A stretch of 64,000 nt of DNA from Methylococcaceae bacterium UBA6146 (GCA_002422395.1 DIUY01000021.1:62001-126000), one strand, 5' to 3'; positions 52,173 to 61,661 are shown, counted from the stretch's first letter. Translations and numbers: made by a program. The notes: a model not told the origin generated them from the letters alone.

Positions 52173-54998
52173 ATGGCAACTTACAAATACACCGACTCAA
52201 CTGGCTTTAATAATGGTTCAAATGATACATCTACTTTAGATTGGTTACTTGCGGATAAATTTATTTTCGATGGCGATGCAGAAGATTTAACGGCCTCTTC
52301 ATTGCAGATTGAACAAAGTGGCCTCAATGTAACCGTTAGCTTTAATTTTGATGGTGGCCAAAAAGCCCTCACTTTAAATGCTACCGAATTGGCCAAAATT
52401 GGCAGCACCACCTTCACTTTTGCTGACGGTGGTAAAGTGTTGATTGGCGATGGCACAACCGCTACCGATAAAGATGGCCAAAACAACGCCCTGATTTCCA
52501 CCTTGTCTGACGACTATATCGATGGTTTGGGCCATGGTGCTGCGGGCGACACCGTCAAATACACATTGGCCATTTCCGGCGTCACTGTGGATTTGTCAAA
52601 CACTACAAGCGCCCAAGATACTGGCGGTGCGGGTGTTGACTTTATTAAAAACGTCGAAAACATTGTCGGTTCCAAATATAACGACAAACTGACCGGTGAT
52701 GCGGGCGATAATAACCTGAATGGCGGATTAGGCAACGACATCATGACGGGTGGTGACGGCAATGACTATTATGTGGCGACTGCGGGTGATGTCATTGTTG
52801 AAGCTGCGGACGAAGGCACTGACACCGTAGAAACCAAAACCGATTATATACTAGGCGCCAACCTTGAAAATCTGGTTATGAAAAGCGGTTCCTTCAACGG
52901 TACAGGCAACGGATTGGCCAACACTATCACCGGTAATACGTCTGCCAACATTATCGACGGTGGGCTTAACACTAGCGGCTTCGACACTATGGAGGGCGGT
53001 TCAGGCAACGACACCTACATAGTGAACAACAATTTGGATGTTATCACTGAAACCTCAACGGGCGGCACCGATACGGCCTTTATAATGGCAACGGCTGGTG
53101 TCCACACCCTTAGCAATAACGTTGAAATCGTGCGCTTAGTGGGTGCTGCCAGTGTTGATGCCTCCGACAGCGAGGTCACAACAGCTACTATCTATGCAGG
53201 CACGGGCGCTAACACCATCACTGGCAGCGGCGGCACCTTGTCTTATGAATATGGCGCGACCCGTGGCGTTACCGTATCTTTAGCCTTAGGCACAGTAGCA
53301 CAAACTACTGTAGGCTCTGGCTCAGACACTATTACCGCAGGCAGTTTCAGCAACCTCACCGGCAGCCGCTTTAATGACACATTGACCAGCAGCGCAAATG
53401 GCGGCACAGTTAAAGGTTTGGCGGGTGCCGACACGCTGATCAGCAGCAGCGCCGATGCCACCTTGGACGGTGGTGCAGGTAATGACACTTACAATCTGGG
53501 TGAATTTGGTGCCACCACGCTGAAGGATTCCGGCGGTAGCGACACTGTGCTTGCCACCAGCTCTGTCAACTTGACCCAGTCCGGCAGCACTAGCATTGAA
53601 AATCTGGAATTGACTGCAAGCACTGGCACCATAACCGGCACTGGCAATACCCTTGCCAACACCCTGACAGCCAATGCTAGCGGTACTGCCAACATCACGT
53701 TGGTAGGCGGTGCAGGCAATGACACTTATTTTGTCAACAATACTGGCACAGGCGCTGTCAGCATTACTGAAGCATCAAGCGCAGGAACGGATTCGGTCTT
53801 TTCCAGCGTCGATTTTAGCTTGGCGACTGATGGCGCCAACGTCGAAAAACTGACCCTGACCGGCAGTGCCACTACCGGCACAGGAAACGACTCCATCAAC
53901 ACCATCACGGGTAACGATTTGGGCAACACCTTGAGCGGTAATGGGGGCAACGACACGTTGCTTGGTGGCGCTGGTGAAGACATACTTAACGGTGGCACCG
54001 GCAACGACATCATGACGGGCGGCGACAACAACGACATACTGGATGGTGGTGAAGGCAGTGACACCATGACGGGTGGTAATGGTGATGACACTTATGTGGT
54101 TAATGTAAGCACCGACAAAGTGATTGAGGCTGCCATAACAGATGCAAACCCTGATGCCGGTACCGACACCGTGCAGTCCAGCATCAGCACCTCAACAGGC
54201 TACACCTTGCCCATCAACGTGGAAAACTTGGAATTGATAGATAGTGCCCTCAATGGCTATGGTAACACCCTGAACAACACGCTAACGGGCAACGGCGAAA
54301 ATAATATCCTGGACGGAAAAACCGGTGCGGATACCATGATCGGCGGTGCTGGCGATGACACTTATTACCGTGATAACGTGGATGATGTCATCACTGAAAC
54401 CAACAACACTATTAATGGTGTTGACACTGTCTACTCCAGCTTAACTTACACATTAGTTAGCCATTTGGAAAATTTAACCCTAACGGGCACTGCGGCCAAT
54501 TCAGGCACCGGAAACTCTGCGGATAACATAATTAACGGCAATACGGGCGCCAATGCCCTAATCGGCCTTGGCGGCAACGACACGCTTAATGGTAATTCCG
54601 GCGCCGACACACTTAACGGTGGTGCCGGCAATGATGAATTGGACGGCGGCGCAGGTAAAGACGTCTTGGTGGGTGGTGCTGGCAATGACACTTTTGTTTT
54701 TAGCCAAGTGTCTGGACATTTGACCACATCGATTACCAGCACTGATGTTATTGGCGACTTTGATAATACTACTGAAGAAGACCTGATTGACCTGTCCGGC
54801 ATTTTTGGTGGCAGTGCGTCTTTTATCGGTACAAATGCATTTAACGGCACTGATGCTACGGGTCAAGTCCGGGTGGAAATTAGTGGTGCCGACTTGATTG
54901 TTCAAGGCAGCACCGATGCTGATAATGCCGCTGAGTTTGTTATTGTGCTTACAGGCGGTTTTGAGTTGACTATGACATCAGGCGATTTTATTTTCTAA
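52173..54998 (+). CDS. Large RTX (calcium-binding repeat) protein
   Basis: A 941-residue secreted protein made almost entirely of hemolysin-type repeats. Gly/Asp nonapeptides (GGxGxDxUx) occur in blocks around residues 185-205, 270, 435, 515, 588-634 and 803-839. They are separated by TG-x-N-x-LANT-type beta segments with IENLELT/VENLELI motifs. No signal peptide or catalytic domain is seen; the C-terminus (LTMTSGDFIF) has the form of an uncleaved type I secretion signal. No type I secretion genes are adjacent. It may be a surface-layer, adhesin or matrix protein. A clear GGAG site and a strong terminator bracket it. Confidence 0.88.
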   Translation: MATYKYTDSTGFNNGSNDTSTLDWLLADKFIFDGDAEDLTASSLQIEQSGLNVTVSFNFDGGQKALTLNATELAKIGSTTFTFADGGKVLIGDGTTATDKDGQNNALISTLSDDYIDGLGHGAAGDTVKYTLAISGVTVDLSNTTSAQDTGGAGVDFIKNVENIVGSKYNDKLTGDAGDNNLNGGLGNDIMTGGDGNDYYVATAGDVIVEAADEGTDTVETKTDYILGANLENLVMKSGSFNGTGNGLANTITGNTSANIIDGGLNTSGFDTMEGGSGNDTYIVNNNLDVITETSTGGTDTAFIMATAGVHTLSNNVEIVRLVGAASVDASDSEVTTATIYAGTGANTITGSGGTLSYEYGATRGVTVSLALGTVAQTTVGSGSDTITAGSFSNLTGSRFNDTLTSSANGGTVKGLAGADTLISSSADATLDGGAGNDTYNLGEFGATTLKDSGGSDTVLATSSVNLTQSGSTSIENLELTASTGTITGTGNTLANTLTANASGTANITLVGGAGNDTYFVNNTGTGAVSITEASSAGTDSVFSSVDFSLATDGANVEKLTLTGSATTGTGNDSINTITGNDLGNTLSGNGGNDTLLGGAGEDILNGGTGNDIMTGGDNNDILDGGEGSDTMTGGNGDDTYVVNVSTDKVIEAAITDANPDAGTDTVQSSISTSTGYTLPINVENLELIDSALNGYGNTLNNTLTGNGENNILDGKTGADTMIGGAGDDTYYRDNVDDVITETNNTINGVDTVYSSLTYTLVSHLENLTLTGTAANSGTGNSADNIINGNTGANALIGLGGNDTLNGNSGADTLNGGAGNDELDGGAGKDVLVGGAGNDTFVFSQVSGHLTTSITSTDVIGDFDNTTEEDLIDLSGIFGGSASFIGTNAFNGTDATGQVRVEISGADLIVQGSTDADNAAEFVIVLTGGFELTMTSGDFIF

Positions 54999-55045
54999 CA
55001 TCGGCTTGTCGGGCGGATACCCCGTGTATCCGCCATGCCCTATCA

Positions 55046-55076
55046 CCCTCGTCCGACAACGGACGGGGGTTTTTTT
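55046..55076 (+). terminator. Intrinsic terminator of the RTX gene
   Basis: CCCTCGTCCG and CGGACGGGGG form a 10-bp stem around ACAA, followed by TTTTTTT. Another hairpin (GGCGGATAC/GTATCCGCC, 55012-55034) precedes it. The following spacer to 55275 shows no gene. Confidence 0.92.
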
Positions 55077-55275
55077 ATGTTTGCGGTTTCGAAAATGGGC
55101 GGCCGCGCCATTCCGATGATGTTGCTATGTGATTATCTGCTTGTGGGAAACCAACGCTTGGCATTTTCATCTTGTTAATGTGGCAAGGGCGGTTAAAATA
55201 ATTAAGGGGCGGGTATGAAATAATTTCGCTGGCAGTCGTAGGCGCTTAACCATTAACCACAACAAAGAAAAGCCA

Positions 55276-55614
55276 ATGAATCTAAATCTGGAAAAAATAC
55301 AGGGTTATAGCGTGCTTGCCGTTAAGGACGAAAGGATAGACGCGCATAATTCAGCGGAATTAAAAGACGCTATCTTGCATCTGATAGAGCAGGGTGAAGC
55401 CCGCATTATTGTGCAGTTGGAATCGGTGCGGTTTATTGATAGTTCTGGGCTAGGGGCATTGCTCTCCGGCCATAAAAACGCGGCGGTTCGGGCCGGCAAA
55501 TTTGCTTTGGCAAACGTGCAACCGCAGGTTGTGTCAATGTTTGAGCTGACCCGGTTAAACAGGGTGTTTGAGATTTATGCCGATGTCAATGAAGCCATTG
55601 ATAGCCAAATTTAG
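55276..55614 (+). CDS. STAS-domain anti-sigma factor antagonist
   Basis: A 112-residue SpoIIAA/RsbV-type protein. The phosphorylatable serine lies in RFIDSSGLGALLSGHKNA (near residue 58), in the usual STAS loop. In partner switching the unphosphorylated form binds an anti-sigma or regulatory kinase and frees its target. It is 9 bp before the HATPase kinase gene, and a PP2C phosphatase that could reactivate it lies convergently at 59.5-61.5 kb. No sigma factor gene is nearby. Confidence 0.92.
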   Translation: MNLNLEKIQGYSVLAVKDERIDAHNSAELKDAILHLIEQGEARIIVQLESVRFIDSSGLGALLSGHKNAAVRAGKFALANVQPQVVSMFELTRLNRVFEIYADVNEAIDSQI

Positions 55615-55623
55615 GAGGTAGCC

Positions 55624-56046
55624 GTGTGCAAGTCCGTCATTCAAGTGGATGTCATTATCCCAACGCAAACTAAATATCTCCATTTAATAGGCAGTATTGG
55701 CGAGCGTATCGCCAAAGAACTGGACAATTATACGGGTGATAAAGACGCATTGGCTTATCATTTAAATTTGGTGCTGACCGAGGCGACGGCTAATGCCATC
55801 AAGCATGCCACCATACCGACGCCCGAAGATACTGTAAAGATACAAATCCATATCGAAGATAACGAGCTGAATATCAAAGTCTATGACCACGGTCAGGGCT
55901 TTGATCTGGAAAACGTGCCGCTGCCCGATTTTGACCATCCCAAAGAAGGCGGCATGGGCTTGTTTTTTATTAAAACATTAATGGATTCGGTCACTTATAC
56001 CCGTCAAAGTGATTGTAATGTGTTAGAAATCATAAAATACCTATGA
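55624..56046 (+). CDS. Anti-sigma-type serine kinase (HATPase_c, RsbW-like)
   Basis: A 140-residue GHKL-fold protein. The N box is LNLVLTEATANAIKHA, G1 is VYDHGQGFDLENV, and G2 is GGMGLFFIKTLMDSV. There is no histidine phospho-acceptor domain, so it is a stand-alone serine kinase that phosphorylates the STAS antagonist upstream. GGAGG precedes the GTG start. It is followed by the glutamate dehydrogenase gene after 10 bp, so all three are likely one operon. Its regulated partner is unknown. Confidence 0.9.
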   Translation: MCKSVIQVDVIIPTQTKYLHLIGSIGERIAKELDNYTGDKDALAYHLNLVLTEATANAIKHATIPTPEDTVKIQIHIEDNELNIKVYDHGQGFDLENVPLPDFDHPKEGGMGLFFIKTLMDSVTYTRQSDCNVLEIIKYL

Positions 56047-56056
56047 GGCCGCACCG

Positions 56057-59000
56057 ATGACCGATTGGCATAAAGCCCTGCAACGCCTGGCAGTTAGGGC
56101 GTTAGGCGAACCAATGGCAAGCGCTTTGCTGGCCAAATTCCAAACCTTGCTAACGCCGGATTACCAAGCGTTGGTGCCACCCCGCTACGGCCTGCAAGAT
56201 TTGCTTTATCTAGGCAAAATCGCCGCGCCCGACAGCCAATGCGTCAGTTTGCTAAATCCCTACCAAGGCGTTGAGCATCCCCGCCTGCATTTTTACAGTG
56301 GCCAAGAACGTTATTTGGATGAATATATCCCTCTGCTAGAGAACATGGGCTTGCGGGTGATGGATCATGTGCAGTTCCGGACGCCGTTGGCCGACATGAC
56401 GCTGTACATTAAAAGCTTCACCATTAAAGCCGCTAAAAGCCAGTGCGCCGCTTTCCCAATGTTGCGGGCGCGGATGCTGGCAGCCATTCAAGCCGTTATG
56501 GATGGCAAGGTTGAAAATGACGCGCTTAATAAATTGGTGGTGGTGACCGGCATGGACTGGCGGGCTATTGATCTGCTCAGGGCTTACCGTAATTACTACC
56601 TGCAATTGGGGCATCACACCACTAAAGCCAGTGTGCATCATGCGTTGGTCAATAATCCGCAAGTGTCTTTGCACCTGTTTAATTATTTTGAAGCCCGTTT
56701 TAGACCTAATCTGCTATGGGATGATCCATTGTTACGGGAAGAACAGGTTTTGTCACCCTTGCGCTTGCAATTGTTAACCAGCATGGCGTCGGTTGCCGAT
56801 ATTAATGATGACCGCATTTTGCGGACGTTATTCAATTTGATTGATGCGACGATGCGCAGTAATTTTCATCGGCGCAGCGCGTTGGCAGATTACTTCATTG
56901 CTTTTAAAATTAATAGCTTAGGCGTTATTGATATGCCTAACCCAAAGCCACAGAACGAGATTTACGTGCATGCGGTCGATATGGAAGGCATCCACCTGCG
57001 CGGCGGTAAAATTTCCCGTGGCGGCATTCGCTGGTCAGACCGTCCTGATGATTTTAGGACGGAAATACTGGGCTTGATGCAAACCCAGATCAGTAAAAAC
57101 GCCTTGATTATTCCAACTGGCGCGAAAGGCGGTTTTGTCATCAAAAAAAATGGTTCAAAAGTTGATGTGAAAGTGGCGGGCAAACAAGCGTATATCCGTT
57201 TGATGCGGGGCTTGCTAGATTTGACTGATAATTACAGTGCCGATAACGCCGTCGTCAAGCTTGATGATAGGGTTGTTTATGATAACCCCGACCCTTATTT
57301 AGTGGTTGCCGCCGACAAAGGCACCGCGCAATTTTCTGATGTAGCCAATGGCGTTGCCGCTGAGTACAATTTTTGGCTTGATGATGCGTTTGCTAGTGGC
57401 GGCTCATCTGGCTATGACCACAAAGCCTTGGGGATTACGGCACGGGGGGCGTGGGAATGCGTCAAACGCCATTTCCGTGAATTGGGTAAAGACATTCAAA
57501 ACGAGGCGTTCACCGTTGTCGGTATTGGCAGCATGGATGGCGATGTGTTCGGCAATGGCATGTTATTGTCACCGTTTATAAGGTTACGCGCCGCTTTCAG
57601 TGGCCAGCATATCTTTATCGACCCTCATCCCGCCGATAGCGAGGATGCGTTTAATGAGCGCAATCGCTTGTTTAACTTGCCCGGTTCCAGTTGGAACGAT
57701 TATGACCGCCGCTTAATTTCCACTGGCGGCGGCGTGTATTTGCGTTCGGATAAGGACATTCCGATTTCGGTAGAACTAAAAAAATGGTTAGGGATACGTT
57801 ATAAGTCGCTTGATGGTGAGGCGTTGATCCGTTATCTGTTGACCGCGCCCGTCGATTTGTTATGGCTGGGCGGTATCGGCACTTACGTTAAGGCCAGCAC
57901 TGAAAAGCACGAGGATGTCGGCGATAGGAACAATGACGCGGTACGCGTAGATGCTGTTAATTTGGCGGCGCGGGTCGTGGGCGAGGGTGCCAACTTGGGC
58001 TTCACCCAAAAGGCGCGTAGTGAATATGCCTTGCAGGGCGGGTGCATCAACACCGATGCGGTTGATAATTCCGCTGGGGTCGATACGTCCGATCATGAAG
58101 TCAACTTAAAAATCCTGCTAAGGGATTTGCAAAAGAAAGCGGTCATCGCGGATTATCAGGTGCTGTTTATCGATATGACCGCTGCTGTCTGCGGGTTAGT
58201 GCTCGCTAATAATGTCGCGCAAAGCCGTTGTTTATCGTTGGAGCAACGCCGTAGCAAGGATAATGCAGGCCAGTTTTTGCAAGTTGCGGAACGGCTCGAA
58301 GCCGCCGGGTTTCTGGATAAGGCGGTGGAGTCTTTTCCGCAAGATAAAGATGTCCTGGCCAGACCTGGGCAAACTTTGACGCGCCCGGAATTTGCTGTGC
58401 TGATGGCGGCCAGCAAAATGTACCTGACGGCGCAAATAGAAGGGCAAAGCGCTTTGTTGCAAGAAGATTGCTGTGCGTGTTACTTGCAAGATTATTTTCC
58501 AAGCCAAATCACTGCGCATTATAACGATCAGCTGTCGGGTCATCCGTTAGCCAGCAACATTAAAGCCACCATTGTCAGCAATAAGGTGATTAATCAGGCG
58601 GGCAGTGGTTTTTTAAACCTGGACATTGATGACGATAAAGTGACGCTGCTTGATGCGGTCGGTTGTTATCTTACGTTTGACAAAGTGCTCGATGGCAATG
58701 CGCTGCGGCAAGCAATTGACGCGCTGGACAATCATATTGCGGTGGATAAGCATTATGAGTTGCGGGTGCAGCTTGAAGGTGTGTTGCTTAATTTCTGCCG
58801 TTGGGCAGTGGCGCACGGCAAAAAGATCCATCCCACACAGCCAATTATTGAAGAATATAACCGCCATTTACAGGCTTATGCACGGTATTTTAAACAGGCT
58901 GATTGCCGACAAACGCCATTATTCCAACATCTTCAGCAAGACGGCGTGCCGGAGGGCTTGGCACAACAGCTGGTGTTTATAGCCAGCCTTAAGGATTTTC

Positions 59001-59371
59001 CCTTGTTAGTTGCATTGGCTGACGAAACGGTATGTGACTTTGTTAGTGTCCATCAATTATTCAATGAAATTAGCCAGTTTTTGAATTTATCGGACATTAT
59101 TTCGCATTTGCTGAAATTGCCGGCCCATGACGAATGGGAGCGCAAAGTTCTGGGCGATTTGCAGGAAACGGTCAAGCAGGTGGCGGGCGTTGTGCTTAAA
59201 GGCATGGTGGCAAGTGATGCGCCGACTTGTGCGGCGTATTTCTCCAAACCCAACCAACAACGCAAAGTGGCCTATTATCGGCATATTTATCAGGACATCA
59301 GCAACACCTGTCCAGTAAGCGTGTCGGCTTATGTGGTGTTGGCTAAAGCGCTTGAGCAGTTGGTTTACTGA
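56057..59371 (+). CDS. NAD-type large glutamate dehydrogenase, N-terminally short
   Basis: A 1104-residue member of the large (L-GDH) glutamate dehydrogenase family. The catalytic region is clear: KISRGGIRWSDRPDDFRTEI, IIPTGAKGGFVIKK with the active lysine (residues 354-363), FTVVGIGSMDGDVFGNGML, and GEGANLGFT. The well-known bacterial form is about 1600 residues and carries roughly 500 more N-terminal residues with ACT-like regulatory domains, which are absent here; no upstream frame supplies them. It would oxidatively deaminate glutamate to 2-oxoglutarate. It sits in a partner-switching operon, which is unusual for a metabolic enzyme. Confidence 0.9.
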   Translation: MTDWHKALQRLAVRALGEPMASALLAKFQTLLTPDYQALVPPRYGLQDLLYLGKIAAPDSQCVSLLNPYQGVEHPRLHFYSGQERYLDEYIPLLENMGLRVMDHVQFRTPLADMTLYIKSFTIKAAKSQCAAFPMLRARMLAAIQAVMDGKVENDALNKLVVVTGMDWRAIDLLRAYRNYYLQLGHHTTKASVHHALVNNPQVSLHLFNYFEARFRPNLLWDDPLLREEQVLSPLRLQLLTSMASVADINDDRILRTLFNLIDATMRSNFHRRSALADYFIAFKINSLGVIDMPNPKPQNEIYVHAVDMEGIHLRGGKISRGGIRWSDRPDDFRTEILGLMQTQISKNALIIPTGAKGGFVIKKNGSKVDVKVAGKQAYIRLMRGLLDLTDNYSADNAVVKLDDRVVYDNPDPYLVVAADKGTAQFSDVANGVAAEYNFWLDDAFASGGSSGYDHKALGITARGAWECVKRHFRELGKDIQNEAFTVVGIGSMDGDVFGNGMLLSPFIRLRAAFSGQHIFIDPHPADSEDAFNERNRLFNLPGSSWNDYDRRLISTGGGVYLRSDKDIPISVELKKWLGIRYKSLDGEALIRYLLTAPVDLLWLGGIGTYVKASTEKHEDVGDRNNDAVRVDAVNLAARVVGEGANLGFTQKARSEYALQGGCINTDAVDNSAGVDTSDHEVNLKILLRDLQKKAVIADYQVLFIDMTAAVCGLVLANNVAQSRCLSLEQRRSKDNAGQFLQVAERLEAAGFLDKAVESFPQDKDVLARPGQTLTRPEFAVLMAASKMYLTAQIEGQSALLQEDCCACYLQDYFPSQITAHYNDQLSGHPLASNIKATIVSNKVINQAGSGFLNLDIDDDKVTLLDAVGCYLTFDKVLDGNALRQAIDALDNHIAVDKHYELRVQLEGVLLNFCRWAVAHGKKIHPTQPIIEEYNRHLQAYARYFKQADCRQTPLFQHLQQDGVPEGLAQQLVFIASLKDFPLLVALADETVCDFVSVHQLFNEISQFLNLSDIISHLLKLPAHDEWERKVLGDLQETVKQVAGVVLKGMVASDAPTCAAYFSKPNQQRKVAYYRHIYQDISNTCPVSVSAYVVLAKALEQLVY

Positions 59372-59419
59372 CGATTGCCAGTTGTATGTGACTTTATATG
59401 GGTGCTTTATGCGCACAAC

Positions 59420-59529
59420 GGTGGTGGGTTAAATCTGTAGCTGCACATTGATAAGCTGGAGTGCAAACCTTGGTTTGCTTCAGTACAAGCTAAGGCTTGT
59501 ACGCCAATCGCCCCAATTAACCCACTACC
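59420..59529. mobile_element. MITE related to copy F (copy G, opposite orientation)
   Basis: GGTGGTGGGTTAAATCTG at the left and AATTAACCCACTACC at the right are the termini of copy F with changes. The inner blocks GCAAACCTTGGTTTGC and GTACAAGCTAAGGCTTGTAC appear in reverse order, showing inverted orientation. The flanks CGCACAAC and CGCAATTT agree only in the first four bases, so the copy is old. It abuts the 3' end of the phosphatase gene. Confidence 0.8.
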
Positions 59530-59535
59530 CGCAAT

Positions 59536-61488
59536 TTATCCGCATTTAAAGACCATTAGGGTCACGTCATCGTTAAATGTTTCGGTTTCGCAGAACTGTT
59601 TCAGTCGTTCCAACAACGCACTAATGATGTTTTGCGGGGGTTCGTTAGCGTGTTGAATAAAAACTTCACTTAACCGTTCCATACCAAAAAAGTCGCCAGC
59701 AGGATTTTCGGCTTCAATAATGCCGTCGGTGTAAAGCAAGATTAAATCCCCTTTGGCCAAGGCCACGGTTTTTTCTTCAAACACTTCGTCTTTATTGATG
59801 CCTAAAATCAACCCGTCGGCATCGAGCTGGCGGCACTTGGACTGGAAAGGGCTAAGCAATAACGGCGAAGGATGACCGGCATTGGCAAAGCATAATAGCC
59901 GCTTGCTGGTGTCGTATTGCAAGTAAAACAAGCTGATGAAATAGTCGGTCTTATTTAAGTCGGCAAATAAAAAATTATTGAGCGTGGCTAAGGTTGCCGC
60001 CGGTGTGCTGGCGCTGCTTGCCAGTGTGCGTATCGCGCTACGGGCTTCCACCATAAACAAGGCGGGGCCAATAGAGTGCCCGGACACATCAGCAATAATC
60101 ATGTTCAAACAGCTGTCGTTTTGAAAAAAATAATCAAAATAGTCGCCACCGACCTGGTTGGCAGGCAGGCAAAAACCAACCACTTCAAGTGCGTCCGACT
60201 GTATCGGCAAGGCGGGCGACAAAGATGCTTGAATGCGTTGGGCAATCTTGATTTCGTTACGGGCAATCGCTAGATTGACTTGCGCTTCCTGAATGGTTGC
60301 TTCCGTTGCTTTGCGCGTGCTGATGTCATGGATAAAGCCGCTGAAAATGTAAGTGTTGTTTTGCTTAAGTGGCGAAACGCTTAGCTCAATCGGAAATTCC
60401 GCACCATTTCTGCGTATTGCGACGTGTTCAATCACTTGGTTGAGTATCGGCCCCATGCCGGTTTGCAGAAATTGTTGCAAACCTTGGCGATGGGCGTTAT
60501 GGAATCGGGCCGGAATGATTAACGCATCAAGCGGTTGGCCTATGGCTTCTTGCCTGGACCAACCGAACATTTTTTCCGCTTGGGGATTCCAGTCGGTAAT
60601 TTGGCCCTTCGCATCCATAAGGACAATTGCGCTGAGCGAGCTTTCAATAATAAGCCGGGTGCGCTGCTCACTGGCGATCAGTTCATCCTGGAACTGTTTT
60701 TTAGCGGTGATGTCACGGTCAACCCCACGCCATTTAATGAGTTTTCCTTGTTTGTTGATAATCGGTAAGCCGGTCGATTCGGTAAAAACCGGATGCCCGT
60801 CTTTATGGCAGAGATGATTGATCAGGCCATAAAAAGGCCGGCTGATGGCGGCATAATCTTGCTGTTCGGCTTTGTCTTGCGCGGTTAAAAATTCAGTGTA
60901 GTGTTTGCCGATAATGTCATCTTTGTCAAACCCCAGGATTTGCTTAACGGCAACGCTGCTGTAAATATAGTAGCCTGCGGGGTCTTGTTCCCATAGCCAT
61001 TCGCCCGTCATTTCCGCCATTTGCCGAAAACGCTCCTCGCTTTCAGACAATGCCGATTCGGTTGCTTTGCACTGGCTGTAATCCAGTTCCGGCAGCGTTT
61101 GCGTTAAAAGCGTGCTGTATTGTTGTTGGCCGCTGAGCATATCAAACAATAACACGAGGTCGGTTACTTTTGCCGAATGGCCGGTTAGGGCAGAAAGGCT
61201 TATTAATGTTTGGATAGGCTGGGCTGATTTGGTGGCCAATTCAGCTTTAAAGCTTAGATCAGTAGAGCCTGAGAGCAATTTAGCAATGGCGGTTTGCCAA
61301 TGTGCCGACTGGTTTTCGGTGGAGTAAAGGATGGCTAGCGGCTGGTTTATAAGTTCATAGTTGCTGTACCCCAAAAGAGAGGCGGCTGAATGGCTAGCCT
61401 GTTTTATGTAGGGAGGGCTTGCCGTGAAGCTATCGGGCCGGGCCAAGCCAATAACGATAATATTGGGGTTATCCATTGATTGATACAC
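59536..61488 (-). CDS. PAS-domain PP2C (SpoIIE-type) serine phosphatase
   Basis: A 650-residue sensor phosphatase with PAS regions at about residues 20-130, 150-265 (RFRQMAEMTGEWLWEQDPAG) and 275-395 (RLIIESSLSAIVLMDAKGQI), then a short coiled linker and a SpoIIE/PP2C domain. Metal-binding motifs are VGGDYFDYF and IIADVSGHSIGPALFM, then LLLYTDGIIEAENPAG and NDDVTLMVFK. It should dephosphorylate a STAS antagonist, most simply the one encoded at 55276-55614, completing a partner-switching loop with the RsbW-like kinase. Start GTG at 61488; an ATG 12 bp downstream is also possible. Confidence 0.9.
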   Translation of the reverse strand: MYQSMDNPNIIVIGLARPDSFTASPPYIKQASHSAASLLGYSNYELINQPLAILYSTENQSAHWQTAIAKLLSGSTDLSFKAELATKSAQPIQTLISLSALTGHSAKVTDLVLLFDMLSGQQQYSTLLTQTLPELDYSQCKATESALSESEERFRQMAEMTGEWLWEQDPAGYYIYSSVAVKQILGFDKDDIIGKHYTEFLTAQDKAEQQDYAAISRPFYGLINHLCHKDGHPVFTESTGLPIINKQGKLIKWRGVDRDITAKKQFQDELIASEQRTRLIIESSLSAIVLMDAKGQITDWNPQAEKMFGWSRQEAIGQPLDALIIPARFHNAHRQGLQQFLQTGMGPILNQVIEHVAIRRNGAEFPIELSVSPLKQNNTYIFSGFIHDISTRKATEATIQEAQVNLAIARNEIKIAQRIQASLSPALPIQSDALEVVGFCLPANQVGGDYFDYFFQNDSCLNMIIADVSGHSIGPALFMVEARSAIRTLASSASTPAATLATLNNFLFADLNKTDYFISLFYLQYDTSKRLLCFANAGHPSPLLLSPFQSKCRQLDADGLILGINKDEVFEEKTVALAKGDLILLYTDGIIEAENPAGDFFGMERLSEVFIQHANEPPQNIISALLERLKQFCETETFNDDVTLMVFKCG

Positions 61489-61523
61489 GTTTGCCAGTCC
61501 TTTCGAAAGCTATTTGTTCATCA

Positions 61524-61661
61524 GGTAGTCCTGCAATCGGAATGCTTTGTAAAAAGTCAAATTTATTGATTTGTAAGTACGACTGCCCGTCCTTTGAGGA
61601 CGCGCAGTCGTCTCAGTGAATGGCTTGACAAATGCCTTATCATTCCGATTGCAGGACTACC
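61524..61661. mobile_element. MITE with 21-bp perfect TIR and 8-bp target duplication (copy H)
   Basis: A 138-bp element with 21-bp terminal inverted repeats that start GGTAGTCCTGCAATCGG (61524-61544 and 61641-61661). The octamer GTTCATCA occurs immediately outside both ends (61516-61523 and 61662-61669). The centre carries a 33-bp REP-like palindrome (61579-61611) nearly identical to that at 51782-51814. It shares GGTAGT termini and the 8-bp duplication with copies A, B and F. It separates the phosphatase and rubredoxin genes. Confidence 0.95.
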
